A DNA stretch of 64,000 nt from Larus michahellis (Eukaryota > Chordata > Aves > Charadriiformes > Laridae): assembly GCF_964199755.1 (NCBI RefSeq), contig NC_133918.1, positions 2,728,001 through 2,792,000 of the forward strand. Reading direction: 5' to 3'. The notes under the pieces are model-generated. The model had not been told where the DNA came from. It searched no databases and saw only the letters and a list, made by a program, of their open reading frames with translations. Of this stretch, positions 31,301-45,790 are shown one piece after another (within the stretch, counting starts at the first letter, position 1; each line of letters opens with the position of its first letter). A program made the translations under genes and the position numbers.

Positions 31301-34300
31301 CCAAACACGATGGCTGTTGATGGTCCCCTTCATCACCCTCAGCCTTTTTTGCCTGCACAGACATAAAAGAAGTGTCAATAGGCACCCTCACCCTGCTGAA
31401 TTTCTCATGTGGGTTTCCAATATGAAGGAGAAGGATTAGGGAGATGGGAGGGGCCCAACCCCCAAATGTACAGCAGGTCCTAAGATGCTGAGCATGTTGT
31501 TTGTGCCTCGTAGTATAACCACATGCCCTGGTTGGCATCCCGTAATGGGTTTCTGACCTTCTAGGCTCAACCCACCTCATGGCACAGCCCAGTAACAGCA
31601 GAGCAGAAAGATGCAGCCACCAAGAACAAATTTAGCAATGCCTGATGCAGAGCCCTTTCATGTCAGCAGGGAGACTGGGATGGGAGCGCAGGGCTGGCAG
31701 CCAGCCCTGAACACCAGCAATCCCTTAAACCCCACATCCCCTTAGCCATCTGCCTCCCTGGGTGGGCCAAACCTCACCACCACGGTGTCTCCCCAGACCT
31801 CCCCGTGATTTTGCTCTGTCTATGTAATATCACCAGTCCTGTGCATTCGCTGGGAGCGCAGCTCCTCCCAGAAGGCAACACCACCCTTTGGCATGGGTCT
31901 GACTCCCTGGGGGACCCCAGGCCAGGATGCCCCATTGCTGCTCCCTACAGGCTCCAGCCTCCAGGAGAGCGGCAGGGAGTGGTGCAGGAAGGTTGTGAAC
32001 TGTTTGTATTCCCAAGAACGTGCTATTTCCTTCTAGAGGAAAAAAAAAAAAAACCCACCCAACAATTACCTGTGCTGCACCCAGAGCTGAACCACACCAG
32101 AGGGATGCCAGCACTGATGGCCCCGCTTGCCCAGGCCAGGTTCACACACAGCACTGAAAGGCACCAGTCTTCCTCTGGAGAGGAAACAAGTTATTTTTTT
32201 CCCCATCAGCTTTGGGAATCAGAGACGTTATGTGTCTCCAGCATGCCCAAATGCATCTGTAAATTCAGCAAAAAACTCTGTTCCCTGTGACAATTTATGC
32301 AGCCCAACACGTGATGTGCTGCCCCCGCCCCAGCTGTCCCCGTCCTGCCCATCCCTTGAAACCATCAAGCGTCTTTCCCAGGTCAAGAGCCAAGATCCTA
32401 CATTTCTCAGCATTTAGTAATCGGCACGTGATGGCGTCAGGGTAGGATTTCAGCAACTGCAAATAGTAACACCTCCGAAATCCATCTTGGTATGAGCAAT
32501 CCAAACAGACAGACCCAGATATTTAAGTAGAACAAAAGCTACATGGGAACATAGAAACACCCCTGGGGGGTGAGGGAGGGCCTGATTTTTAAAAGTGATC
32601 ATTCCTAGCGCACATGCAATCTGAGTGCTGCCAACAGGCAGCTTTCTTCTTTAAAAACACATGAACCCATCCCATGCCAGGCCTGGAGAGAGGAAAGTGG
32701 GAGCAACCGTACTCTTGGCTCTGGGAATTTGCTTTTCTCAGCCTTGCAGAACTAGGTGGTGAGGACAATTTTCACTCACCCTTGAAGACTTTTCCAGCCT
32801 GTGCCTGGATCTCTCCAACGGCTTTTGAAATAAGGGATGATCGCTGTGAGATTTGTTAGGGCTCATGGAGTCCCAACAACTGCTTCAGCCCCAGTCTCCT
32901 CCCTGGCGTATGCCCAGCACCTACAAAGTACCCAGAATCTATATGCTGGATGCCACCACAAATCTGCTGACTGGAGCTCAGCCAGCTGCCCGCTGCCAGC
33001 AGCTTCCAATGAGTTTCATTATGTCGACCCTTCTGTTCCCATTCCCAGCCCAACTGGGACTCCCAGCATCCTATAAGGATATGGACTTGAAAAAAGGGTA
33101 CTGTGAAGTTATATCCACAGCTGCACCGCAGCCCGCAAGCAGAGGGCTCTCTTTGTTGAAGATGTTATTAATAAAACATCAGCAAGTTTGGAATCCCAAC
33201 ACCTCATTCTTCAGTTTGGTTATGGTTTGCTTTTTGCCACATTTTCTAAAGAAATGCAGTCTGTGACAGTGCTGCAGTTCGGTGTTTTGCCTACCCAACA
33301 TCCACGTACCTGCCGGTTCCCTGTGTCCCGCGTGCCTGCCTTCCCAGGGAGTCACCACCTCTCCTCTCACGTGAAAAGTCCTGCAGCAATTTCACCACTG
33401 CTATATCTTCACTTTCATCTTCATTTCTTCTCTGCCTTTTTTCACATCCAACACGGAAGCTCTCCAAGACAGTTTCCACTGGAGAAAACAACATTTGACC
33501 ACCTGTGTGTTCAAAGCTATGCTCAACATCTGGGGAAGGCTCAGGGGAGCTCACAAGACAAGGGCTATTTCATAGGTTTATACTTTTTAAGACCAGGAAA
33601 GACCACTCCATCCTCCAGCTGGGCCTGGAAGGACAGCATCCACACAGGCACCAGCTGGCTAAAACACACCATCCCAGGAGGCATCAAGGTGGATTTGGGA
33701 GCTTTTTGTCTGGTTTTAAAATTCAGCAGGTAAGGATCTAAATTATTTTTTTCCCCCTCTCTGAAATTCTTCCGCACCCACTGCTCTCGTCCCACAACAT
33801 TAAGAACGTGCTATAACCCAGCCGCGAGCGCGGATGGCAAAACAGAGCACGTCAAGGCATTTCGGGGGCAGCTCCAATGCTACCCATAGCCCTGCCATCG
33901 CCCCAAGCCTCCACTTCAAAACAGAAGGTAGATAAGATATTGCCTGCTAATGGCTTTCCATATAAATATTAGGACCTTCCCTCTCAACCAGTTTACTCTG
34001 TGCACTGACCCCCTCATCAGGGTCATGGGGAATGGGAAACTGTGGGAGGTCCCCAAGTTTTATAAATGAGAGGGTTTCCCCGCATAGACACGTACCATGA
34101 GGCACCCGGGAGCCAAAGACACTGATTAATGGTACCAAGAAGGTCTGTTGCAGGGGAGCAGCGTCTGAGCAGTGCTGGGGAGGGATTACGGAGAGATTTA
34201 GCAGTTCAGGTGGATTAAGGGTGATTTGTCAGTTGTCTGCCATGGGTCTCCACAAAAGAATAAAAAATTTAAAAATGGCGAAGGGCTGAAAATCATTTAG

Positions 34301-37300
34301 CGTGAGAGCAGGAGAGAAAAAAAATGGTCATTCCCTTTGGGTTTGATGAAGTTGAGGTTTGAATGTTGGTCCAGGTACCTAATATGGACTGATGGGTGGA
34401 TGCACAGTTGGTCTGGGTGAGGCAGACCTTACCTCCAGCAGTAACTTGCCATCTCCTCCACTGCAGCACATGCAGCTCAGTTATAGTCACTGTGTGGGCA
34501 CCCCCCTCCAGTCTCGGGGGCTGCAAAGACAAGTTGGAGCTCCCCACATGGCAGATAATGACCCAAAACAGAGAAAAGGAAGATTGGGTCTTACCAGGCA
34601 CTGGCCACACCCTCGCAAAGCATCCTTTGGAAAGGCTGAGCTGCACCCCGGAGACAACCCGCTTGCAGCTGATTCCAGGTCTCCAGCTGCACACTTTGGT
34701 TGCCAGAAGAAAGCAGATTTGGGCAGTGACCCCCCCATATGCACAGCATGTATTTTTCCCAAGAAAAAGGGGAGGGTTTGGAAAGGGAAAATGTAATAGA
34801 CAAGTAGCTGCAAATGTAACTGGTAAAACCATAATGAAGACCATGCTAGCAACACATCTCTGGCTTCAGAGGAAATCTAGATCGACAAATAACGGTGCAG
34901 TTGAAGGACCACAGGTCTCAGAATGCAAAGAGTAAAACAGGACACACCACTCTATAATTTGGCTCTTGCAGAGAGGACCATTTTGGAGTTCCCCAAGCAT
35001 GCTTGACTCAAGTTATTTCCTTGAGCTTTCCCTACGGATGGGGCAGACGCGGAAGAACCAACAAGGCAGCAAACCAGCCTCCCCCAGCTAATGAAAACCA
35101 GTGCCCCAGCAAGGATTTGTCAGGAAAGCACAAAACAAACCCCAATGGAATGGGAGCGACTCAGGGAGCTGGGTCTGGGACGGCGCATTCCCACGCCGGG
35201 GCAGCTCCCAACTGCCATCTGCTATAGGCAGCCCTTGATTAAAACACCATTTCTCTACAGGGTTGACAAGTCCATGGTAACTCCAGGTGAGCACCATGGG
35301 CTCAGCCTCCAAAATCCTGCCCAAAACCAGCTGCAGAATCCACCAGGAGATTCCCTAGGAAGGCTTTAGTACAGCTAAGGATCAGCCAAGGTGTCCATCC
35401 CACTTCCTGAGATCTCCTTTGGGGCTAAGCAGGGGACTCTTTTTCATTTATTTCAAAAACCTTCATTTTGGGCTGCCATGAATTGAGCTGTTTTCCTGTT
35501 TATTTTTGCATTGTACTATGCTGCCTTCAAGTTTCTAAACACAAGTCACTTCCAACCCCAAAATGGAAAATGTTCCTCTTGCAAATGGGAAAAATGCAAA
35601 CATTTCCACTGTGGTCACACAGGTTTTTTATCTCCCCACCCAGCTAGAACCTTTCTGTGTTGAGAAATCCATGTGCAATGACCCTTGGCTGCATAAAAGG
35701 GCTCAAACCGGCCTTTCTAATAACAACTTCCCAAAGCCGAAGCTCCAGGTGCCGGCTCCCAAGACGACCACCTCTTTGCAGAGCCTGAGGAAAACACGCT
35801 GCTTGTGGTGCCCATCTCGGGTTTCTGTCAAGGACCGGACAAAAATTCAGGGCATACACAAGATCTAACAAGCAGCATATCTTTCCAACATTTGGCCACT
35901 GTTGGTTGAGAGAGATATGAAGAGCCAAGAAGAAATCTGAACCTGTTTTGACCATTAAAAAATACACAGTGGCCTTTTCTGCTTACAGGTTGACCAAACC
36001 ACTCTGTTTTTTGATGCTTCCACTGCCACCATCAATCTCAACCAAACTTCCCAGCCCAAGCAGGGCCCCGTTCGCACGCTCCCTCCCGAGGACCATGCTC
36101 AGACCTGGCGGCTGCGTGGAAGGAGGCTCAGCTGGTTCCCATCCCCGTCCTCCCAGCAGCTGCCCCCAATGAGCTCCAGATGCGGGACTGGGCGTGCAAG
36201 GGCGCGAGGCGCTGCGCTAGAGGGAGAAGGCGGAGGCAGCCGAGGCTGCTGCTTTTATCTCCTTCGCTTTGTTTATGAAAAGAGAATAAGCGCGTGGTTG
36301 CCAACAATTTACTCTGGTGAGGGCGCTCCTCCAGAAATACTTTTACTGCCGTCACAGCGAGCGGACATGGCTGGCCTTCCATCAACTTTCTCACCACCAG
36401 CCAGGGCTGCTGAGACCTGAGACCCTGGAGTGGCCACTAACTGCTGGAGAAGCTGCAGCTTGAGCCCATCCCAGCCTCTCACAGCAGGTCCGCATGGGTG
36501 GGTGGCCAAGCAGCCAGGAGCAGCCGCTCGGACAGCAAAGCCCAACCTGCTCAACCATCTTCCCAGAGGTTTTCTCCTCCCCAGGCACAGAGGGTCCAGC
36601 TGGCTTTGCCTTTGGGGTACCTCGAAGGCTGTAGCATCCCATGAGTCACATCCCATCTGGGATGCAAAGCCCTGCAATCCTCTGCGCAGGGAGGGTGGCT
36701 GTAAAATGAGCATGCTGGGCTGCGGCAGGCTTTTCCCCGTGAACTAAGAACTCAAGAAGGCATCACTGTGTCAGTTGTGGGGAAGAGGGATTCAAGATCT
36801 AGAGCAAAACTTCACCCTCCGACAGCTTGGAACGATACAGAAGGCAGGTGACAAGCAGTGCCCTTGAATGGGGACCTCACCTGTGCTACTGTGCCGCTCA
36901 TGGACCTCATGTTTCTGGAGAGCTCTGCTGGATTTGGGGCAGGGTAGGAGTCCAAAACCTGGAAGAAGCTGAAGCCCCGTTTCCCAGCAAGATGGGGTCG
37001 GTGTGTTTTTCCTCCCAGCACTGCGTAGGCCTGCTGATAGATAATTGGATTAAGAGCGAGCCAGCATCTGCTCAAGGTTATTTATTGCTTTTAAGAGGCG
37101 AGCTTTATTTGGAATGATTTTTGTCTTATCTTATTTTTGGTGCCTGTGTTGGGTCTGAGTTATGGAAACGTTCTGGATACACCAGCACCCCCTCTGCGTG
37201 GTGTCAAATGTTTGCCAGGCAAAGGCAAGCCCCTTGTGAGCCCTGGGGAGGCTTTGGCAGTCAGCTCTACCGCTGACGCGAGCATCCTCCCGCGCTTCCT

Positions 37301-40300
37301 GAGCTGGACCACCGAGCTGTTTGCCAGCGTCCCAGTTTATCGCCCTCCCCAGGGAAGGTGGCGTGGGACGAGGTGCCCCATGGGGGACGCTGGCCACCTG
37401 CCACGCCGCCCTTGCTATGCCACCGGGGGTTTGCAGGAGGAATTCCTCTTGCTCCACACACCCATCCTACTCATGTTACAGATGTATTTGGTGTGCTCCA
37501 AAGGTTCTGCCACTGCTTTGCGGGCTCGTCTGGGGGCTGGTTTTGTACAGAATAATAATTAAAAAATAAAATCAAAGCTGGATTGAGTGCAAATGACAGG
37601 AGCTGTCAGCCAGGGCAGAGGGCTGTGCACAGCCCGGCATTTGTCCCCAGCTCCTGCTCTCATGTCCTCTGCAGCGAAGCCTCCCCGTCTCATCTCAGCT
37701 GCTCTCTCACAGCTCACATTCAGCTTCTGATGGCCCGGCTTCAATGGGGTGACCCACAGATCTGATTTTGCTGTGCTTTTGTTTTCTGGGGGAAGTTCAT
37801 GAGGTTCTTGACCTGTTAAAAAAAATAAAATACAAAAAAAAAAAAATAAAGAGAGAAAATTAAGGTGTCACCTTGCTGCCAGGCTCCTTCAGCTGTACCT
37901 GCACACGTGGGTCCCAGTTGCCACACATGGGTGCTCTCTCCAGGGATGAGGTGGCACCCAGATGGTTGTTTTGAACCATCACTCATCCACAAGCTGTGTC
38001 AGACCAGGTTTGCCCCTGCTTTCACACGGCCAAGGCGACAGCAAAGGTTGAACTCTGAGCCAGGGAGGTCTCTGGTGTCCCCGGTGATGCTCTGCCATGG
38101 TCCCTGCAGCTGAGGACTCACCCCAGCTCTGTTCCCGGCAGCCCCAGCACAACAGGTCCCCATTTTCACAGGCAGCATTGGTCACACGGATGTTTATCCA
38201 TCCCAGCCACCCTGCAGTTTCTGGAGAAATGAGCGCTCCTGGCAGCCAGGGGAGACTGGCCCTGGGAGAGGAGAGCCCAGGCTGGATCCGGGCACCGGAC
38301 ACCTCGACCAGCAGTGGAAACACATGCATGTAATTTCCCAGTGCACAGAAACACCCTTTGAGGCCATCCTCTTCACAGAGGCATTTTCCCTTACTTCATC
38401 AATCTAAATATTGAGGATTTTTAGTTTTTTCCCCCCACAATTCAGCTGCAAGCCCTTTTCCACGACGTTGCCACAGCACTGCTGGGAATGAGCTGGGCCA
38501 GGAGGCTCCCCCCGCCCTTCCCCAGGAGGCCGGGCCAATTTTTTTTACTCTCTCTTACTCACCGCGACTCTGCCAAGAAGGTGCTCAGTATTTTACAAGC
38601 CCCACAAGAGTCCGTCTGCCCGGAGGTATGATTCAGGACAGCTTCTTGCACAGGCTGGCATAAACCCAAACTTTTCTGATTTAAGCCTATCTGTTTGGAA
38701 TGGGATTAAGCAGAAATAAGCAGCTGTTTTGCAGAATAACAATGAGAGCGCAGGATCTGTGCTCTTGCTTGGCTCAGCGAGAGCTTCCCGGGGAGACGGG
38801 TCCTAAATCACAGCGAGGAGAGCCCATCCCGCCGGGAAATCCTTCCCCGGCACCGGGGACATTGAGGCAGCCATGGGAGGGAGGGCATTGCTGTGCGTTT
38901 GTTTGGGTTGGTTTGGTTCCCCTCCTTGCTCCAAGTGGATTTTAGCAGAAGTATTTTACAACACTTTAAAAAAAAAAAGCAAGCCAACAGCCACCACTAA
39001 AGCATGTTTTTCATCCTGGGAAGGAGCATCCCCTCTCCCTGGGAGAAGGGGTGGGAGAGAGGAGCTGGTTTAAGTCAGGGCTCTCCGGGATGCTATGGGA
39101 AAGACTTCCTGCTCCGAGCTGGGTTCTCCCTTCGGAAAGGACTGCGCAGTGCTACCCGAGCTCAAAGAAATCCCTGGGTGAGGAGGGGGTGACGTTGCCA
39201 CCCAGATTTAAAGCAGTTTTGATGCAGTTACGGCACCTGGTTTTGCAGGGATTAAAGCAAACAAAGAGCAACTCAGTGCTGGGTGGGTGTTCAGGCACCA
39301 ACAACATCAGGGCAAGTTGGGCTCCTCCGTGTCAGCTGAACAAGGGTAACGGCTGCGGCTTTTCGGAGCTCAGAGTGGGGTTATCTAAACCCCATCACCC
39401 AAAGGGGCCAAGGACCTGCATGGCGTTAAATTTAGCAATGTGGTCTTAAACCGCGAGGGCTTGCCTGAGCATCTCCATCGGAGGAGCATCTTCAAAGGTG
39501 GTTCCTGCAGCTCCAGGAGCTGAATTTATGTTGCCTGCTGAGAGCTGGGGTGCTTTTTGCTTGGGCTATTCCTGAATAAAACAACAGCAGAGCAGCACGA
39601 AACTACAAAGAACAGAAATTGTCACTGCAAAAGCTGGAAAATGCCACTTACTTCCCACTGAGCATGAATGGGCGCAAAGACCTGAGCGACGGAAAAGCAG
39701 CATCTTTCTTTAAATAGCTGACTATAATCGTCACTGCCTCGGTCTGCTCTGTATCGCTACTGGGAAAAGCTCATGCCAACGCCAGACCATCGCCTGTACG
39801 TACATCTGTGGTATTTGAAGGCTGCAGCGAGGCAGAGCTGAAAGAATAAAAACCCTTTGGAAGGGAAAATATATTTTCAGATTGTCAGCTGCACTCGCTC
39901 AAAATCAGTTATAACCTCCCTCCACATGTGGTGGCATTTTAATGAATTCCCCCTTCCTCCCGGGACCAGGCTCTAACCTAATTCACACCAGCGAAGGGTG
40001 TTTCTAACGCTGCTCCCCGGGCGCTCCTGCCTGACGTCAGGGACACCATCCCAGGCCCGGTTCTGCACAGCCTCTGCTGCCGTTTGCGCTCCCAAAAATG
40101 GGGCCAAGATGCTTCTCCTGCTGGCATCCACCGCTGCTGGGTGTGGGCTACGCAGGCTCAGGCCCTCGAGGAGTCTCAAGTTTTACTGGGGTATAAAAAT
40201 GTGGGTAACTTGGAGCAGAAAGACAGCACACAATGTCTCTCCTTTTCTACTTCTTTTCCCTGCCTTGAAAATGTCAAAGAGTGAAGAGTTACACACCGCC

Positions 40301-43300
40301 CTGTCTTCACAACGTGCTGCTCACAGGACTGTCACTCGGGGTTTTTCTCTTCCAGTTTGGGGGATATAACTATTTTGCAAAATGCGCCACCAGCCCATGG
40401 CCAAGGATGCTGGTTTACCTCTTAAAAATGTCTTCTGGTCCAATAGCCACGTCTCCAGTGAGCTTAAAACAGCATCGTGAGCTTAAAACAGCATCATGAG
40501 CTCTGCAGGCTGCAGGAACCTCCCTGAATCACTTCAGCAACCAAAAGCACTCACGTCCTCCCCAAAAAAACCGAAGGACCCTCTGCCATATCCCTCTCAC
40601 CCTGAATTCATCAGCCGGCTTCTCCAGTAACACACTCACTCACATGTCATCAGGAAGGAATTTGTGCTCTGTTTGATAATCGGAGATGAATCGGTGCAGC
40701 AGCGAAATCCTCAGACCACAAAGCGTTTCAGCAGGTCTTTTAAGCCTCCTGCTCTCGTGTGTAGGCTGTCCAAGGACCCGCTCATTCCAGGGCATCCCCG
40801 ACCCCACTCATAAATCAAAGCATTCCAGTCCTGGTTTCCTCTACGCGTCCATGAACACTCACAGAGGTTTCTTCTTTAGCAAACTTAATCTGGGCAATTG
40901 TTCAAAAATGTTAAAATTACCTGCTCCTTTTATGATATAACGACAGCCTGTGGAGGCATAATTTAGCCCAGACCTGAAGACGTCTGTTTTAAGGTTAAAA
41001 AGTCCTCCCAGCTAAACTTTATCCAACAGCAGCAATGAAAAAATCGACTTGTCCCGTGTTCATTTGGGTTCCTCTCGTCAATGAAGCCACGCAGGATCAC
41101 AGCCCGGACCATCCATCTTTGCTTTATCCACTGCAAGGTTTAATTGGTTTCACGGCACCAGATCCCAACAAGGATTTAAAATGATCTGGTTGCTAACCTA
41201 ACTTCATTCCTATTGCCATCACCTGCTCTTGCCCTCATGGAGACCATCCATCTCGAGTCTTGCATGGCAGGAGGCCCTCCTTGGCTGTTCTCAAGGTCAT
41301 GGTTCAGCCAAGGGTTGGACAACAGTTTAATTCCACCAAAACCCATCTGTCTCTGCCACTGGCCATGCATCACCACAAGGTCCTTTAAAACCTTAAGTGA
41401 AAAGGTCTCGGGGAGGCCAGATCAATGGTTAAAACACATTAGTTAAGCAAATGTTACTGAGAGACAGTTTCTATTGATACCCACCTACCACAGAGCCCAG
41501 GAGCCCCATCCCCATGCGGATCCTGCTGCCCTGAAATGCAAACCCTGCTTCACCCCTCAAAGCACTCAAAATCCACATTCAGGGCTGTAAATCTTGGCTG
41601 GGACTCCCTGGGGAGCCCCTCGAGCCCCCCTGGCAGCAAAGACTCCAAGGGGAGCAGGAACCAGCCCCACTTGCTGGGGCACACTGAGTACTCCGGGGGC
41701 TGATGTGGGCTTTTGGCTTGTTTAACCTGCACTTCTCTGCTCAAGTGGCTCTTGGCAGCCCCCGGGAAGCAACGTCCTTGTGTGCCATCAATGCACAGTG
41801 ACGTTTGCCATTTCACGGCTCCTTCCCATCATGGTATTTACAGGGAAGTCCGGTGCTCTTCCACTGGGCTGTCGCAGGGAGAGGGTCTGAACCAGGATGC
41901 TGCTCTGAAACAAATGCAGGGGGAATAACTCTTTCCTATAGGGATAAAAAGGAAAAACCTGTTAATCCAGCCTGTAGGGGATAGAGACGGGTATTCCTGT
42001 GCTGTCGGGGCAGCTGATGGGTTTTACATTAATGATCCCTTTCTCAGGCTGGCCCCAGCATAGTGTGGGGTCTGTGCCGATCCCGGTGCCCGCTTGGTCA
42101 GAGACCCGGAGCCAAGTGAACCATAGGGAGCAAATGACATTTTCCCAGTCATGTCATAACATCCCCTCCCAAAATCTCATCCAGGGAGCACATCCTTCTC
42201 CAGGCTCATGGTGCCGGTGAGCAGCAAAGGAGGCTCCCAGAGACACAGGGAGCCATAAGCCCCTGCAGTGCCTGGTGTCCTGCGTGGCAGGGGCAGAAGG
42301 GAATGGCTCGCTCACCATCTGAGGGGGGTCCTACAGAAAACCCCCCAATCCCCCGAGATGTGGGATCCTGGAGCCCTGACTTCTGCCAGCAGCCTGCCCT
42401 GCGCAAAATGCCTCAGATCGGCATCCAGCACAGCAGGAAAGCCCTCCAGGAGGAGATTTCACGCCGTCCTACTGTTTTGGATTAGACCCCAGCTGCCTCC
42501 TGAGCTGTTTAAATTTACGGGTCTGAGAAGTGAACTTTCCACCCAAGGCAGGGGCTCGCCTAGACGAGGGGCTGAGCAGAGAGCAGAGTTCAACGCCTCT
42601 CCAAAAACAGCCAAGGGCCCATCACAGATCTGATTCCAGCCAGCGCCAATCAGAAAATGACCTTCTAGTTATCATCTGCCCTTCGTTTTACTCTCCTTTG
42701 CATCCTGGATGCGAAGAAACACATTGGAAATGCACATTGCCCATGGAAAAATGCCTTGCCGTGGTAAGCAATCCCGAACCAACATCCATGCACCAGCCCC
42801 CAGGAACCGAGGTGGAACCCTTTGCAATTAGCTCCGCCAGGGTTTCATTTAAGTTTTTGCTGCCTCCCAGCAGGGAAATCCATCAGAAGTCCGTGTTACA
42901 GCAAGAAAACCTCGCAGGCTGGCATGGGAACCTGAGGGTCCTGCACAAAAACCAGCCATAGCACAGGGGTTTTTCAGCATTTAAATGTTTTCTGCTAGTG
43001 AAATGGGAATGAACAAGCACCTTTTCTCCCTATTAATTTTGTTAAGGTTAGGGTTGCTTTCTTTTCCCTTACGGACACTGCCTGCTGGAGATGAAGAGCT
43101 GCTGGTGGCACCTCTCTGTAGCACGTGCCCATGGGTCTGGCACCCTCCGGCTCTCAGTAGGGAGCCAGGGAGACCCAGGGACAGGGACATCCTCAGGCGT
43201 TGATGCCACTTTCGTACCAAACCAACCCATGAAGTGGGAACAACCTTTCCATCCAAATCACATCCACCTCTTTAACCAGTTTCTCCATTTCTCCCGATTT

Positions 43301-44588
43301 CCCCAATGACCTAAGTCAGAGACGTAACCTCTACCTGCAAATCCAGCAGCATTTAACCCCACCTGGAGGGCCAATATCTACAGAAAGACAGGCGTGCACC
43401 ATCCCTGGGCTCAGCCGGTGGCTGAGGAACAAGGGCAGCACCCTGGGGAAGGCAGATTCACATCCAGCGCCAAGACCCAAAAAGCCCCAGCATCCGTCCC
43501 GCACCAGCACCGCCACCATGGGCTCCCATTGCAACATCTTCTGCCCAGCAGAACCTCTCCACAGGTTTTTGACAGTAACATGGATTTCTAGCACAGCCCA
43601 ATTGTCTGAAGGGAAAATTCCCAGGGAAAGGAGGACGTAAAGAGGCAAGAATGTAGCCAGCTCCAAAACAGGATTAGACGTTTCTGTGGATGTCAAGAAT
43701 GGCTAGAGTTAGTACAATTAATGATAACCATCTTGGCCAAGATGGAAACCAAGTGCTGCAGGACTCCCAGAAATACCCATCTGCTGGAGACCAAGACAAG
43801 AGCATCTCTCCCATCTCCGCACATGACGTGTCTCCTCTGCTGTCCCTTTCGGGAAGGTCCTGGTGGGGCTCTGGCTCTGCCCTGGCCAAGAAGCTGCAGA
43901 GAGCAGAGCAGGGAAGGGGCTGGCTGGGCAGCGGGAGATGGGACGGGATAAGGGAATATCCACATTGTGTGCCTTTCCCTTTGGATTTGCAGCCTGGGCA
44001 ACTCAAAAGTTGAAAGCAAAGAGGCAAATGTGCCTCCACACCCATGTAACTTATTCTAGCAGCCTCGGTAGAAATCCCATGATTTCTAGCACAATCTCAC
44101 AACTATTCCGTCATTGCTCGCTCCCCACTTGTGGTGCTTTAGCAGGGAAAGGGGAGCAGCATCCCCACCACCCCACAGCTGCCACGCAGTCACCAACCTC
44201 GCCGGCTCCGGCCCTGAGGGAGTGCAGCCAGAACCGCAGTGCTTCGCAGGCATCTCCCCAAATTGCTCCCATGTGGGTGCCACGGCTCCAGCAGCCACCC
44301 GGAACCCTAAGTGCTTCCAGGCTGGAGAAGCCCCGGCTGCTGCTTGGCGTCACTCACACCGGGGAATGGGAGCCAGCGTCTCCCTGCTGCCTGTGCAAGC
44401 ACACCACAGCTGTCCCAGAGGGAGCATTACAGCCTTCAGTTACTCAATTAAAAACGTGTTTGAGGGGATTTGATTATTCAGTTTGACAGAGGGAAGAAAA
44501 CCCTCCGGGTCCTGGCAGCAGTGAGGATTTACGAGCTGCGGCTTTGCTTCAGGTCGCTCTGCCTCATCAAGATAGGTAGCAAAGGAGA
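28390..44588. other. Long stretch without a supportable gene
   Basis: Only short, overlapping open frames occur on both strands, none with recognisable protein content. The DNA is mostly unique and CpG-poor, with short poly-A runs near 32039-32054 and 37820-37850. A small CpG-rich patch lies at about 36060-36240. A 20-bp tandem duplication ('gtgagcttaaaacagcatc') lies near 40458-40496. An AT-rich island at 28870-29045 is listed separately. Confidence 0.45.
28870..29045. other. AT-rich island, candidate conserved non-coding element
   Basis: About 175 bp of complex AT-rich sequence contain several TTAT, TAATTA-like and TAAAT cores and no repeat structure. This resembles a homeodomain-site-rich regulatory element, with no direct proof. 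Confidence 0.25.
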
Positions 44589-44611
44589 AAAAAAAAAAAA
44601 AAAAAAAAAAA
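44589..44611. repeat. Poly-A tract
   Basis: A run of A of about 23 bases. Confidence 0.95.
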
Positions 44612-45369
44612 GACAAAACCGGGGAGCGATGGTGTCTGCATTCCTGCTGCTTGAATCAGATCTCTTTCCTGGCAGCTCCAGTCCCCCCTGCCTCCAGGGA
44701 CACAGGGAAGGTGCGGGATGCTCTGGAGCAGGTCGTCCCTGCCATCCTGCACCAAGGACTGCCCGTGACATCCCAGAGAGCCGCATCCTAAACCAGCTCC
44801 ACTCTCCCACTCCTCTTCCTCAGGCAGGAGGTGACTGGGGGTGTAAATGCTTCCTCATCACTTGCAAACACCTCCTAGGAATGCGGTGAACGCTTTCTCC
44901 CCATCTTGCTGAAGGGCAGAATCTGCCTTCTTTCCGATCCAGGGTAAACACAGGCCTGCATTAACCCTGCTGTGGGGCGGGGGTGCCTGGTCCTTGGGCA
45001 CCCCTCAGCTCCCTCCCCTTCATCTCCCTGTAAAAGTATCACCCTCAGGCTGGGAAATGGGGGAAGACAAATCTCACAGCCGTCTGCCTTACTGCAGCAT
45101 GTGAACAGCGTCCAGGAATCCTCCAGACAAGATGATTACTAACGAGATTTGGGAATCACATATATTTATTGCCACAGCAGTGAATGGGGAGACATGTGGC
45201 CACCAAACCCCAGTGTGGGCTCAGAGGAAGCCGGCCCCGGGGCTGAGCATCTCCCTTAGGGCACCAGGAGCATCCTCCTGCTCCCCTTCCTTACCTGCTT
45301 TGGCCACGGTCAAGGACAAGATGCCAAGTTGACTGTGCTCCCACCTTTTCCTCACTTGCCTTCGTGCAT

Positions 45370-45790
45370 AGCACCAAAGTGTCTGGTGTTTCTCTTTAAG
45401 GCAATATTAAAACAAAAGGAGTAAAAGTTATAAGTTATTTCAAAGGTCTTTGCTTCAAAAACTTTCAAACCAAATTTACGCACCAAAGCCATAAATGTTC
45501 CTTTTATTGCACACACAAAATAACCCTCTGCAATATGATTCCTCTAAATTTATGGTTCTTCCAGAGCTATTAATTCAGCCCAGGTCTTTTCTTCTTTTTT
45601 TTTTTTTTTTTTTCCCCCGCACCTTAAGTCGAATAATTCATAAATACTTCACACTGGAGTGTACTTTATGAGCGTTATTATGATCACTTGAATGTGGAAA
45701 TGCCTGTGAAGTTACTACAATAGTTTTAATACACCACAGACTCCCCAGCAGTATGGATAGCGAAGTATAAAGCAACTTCATCACACATGG
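45370..45790. other. AT-rich island, candidate conserved non-coding element
   Basis: About 400 bp of AT-rich unique sequence are interrupted by a poly-T/C run at 45597-45618. TAAT/ATTA and TTTATG-type motifs are dense. No open frame or retroelement is visible. Confidence 0.25.

Noticed and set aside
40458-40496. 20-bp tandem duplication as a regulatory element
   Set aside because: It is a single simple duplication with no nearby gene or known motif.
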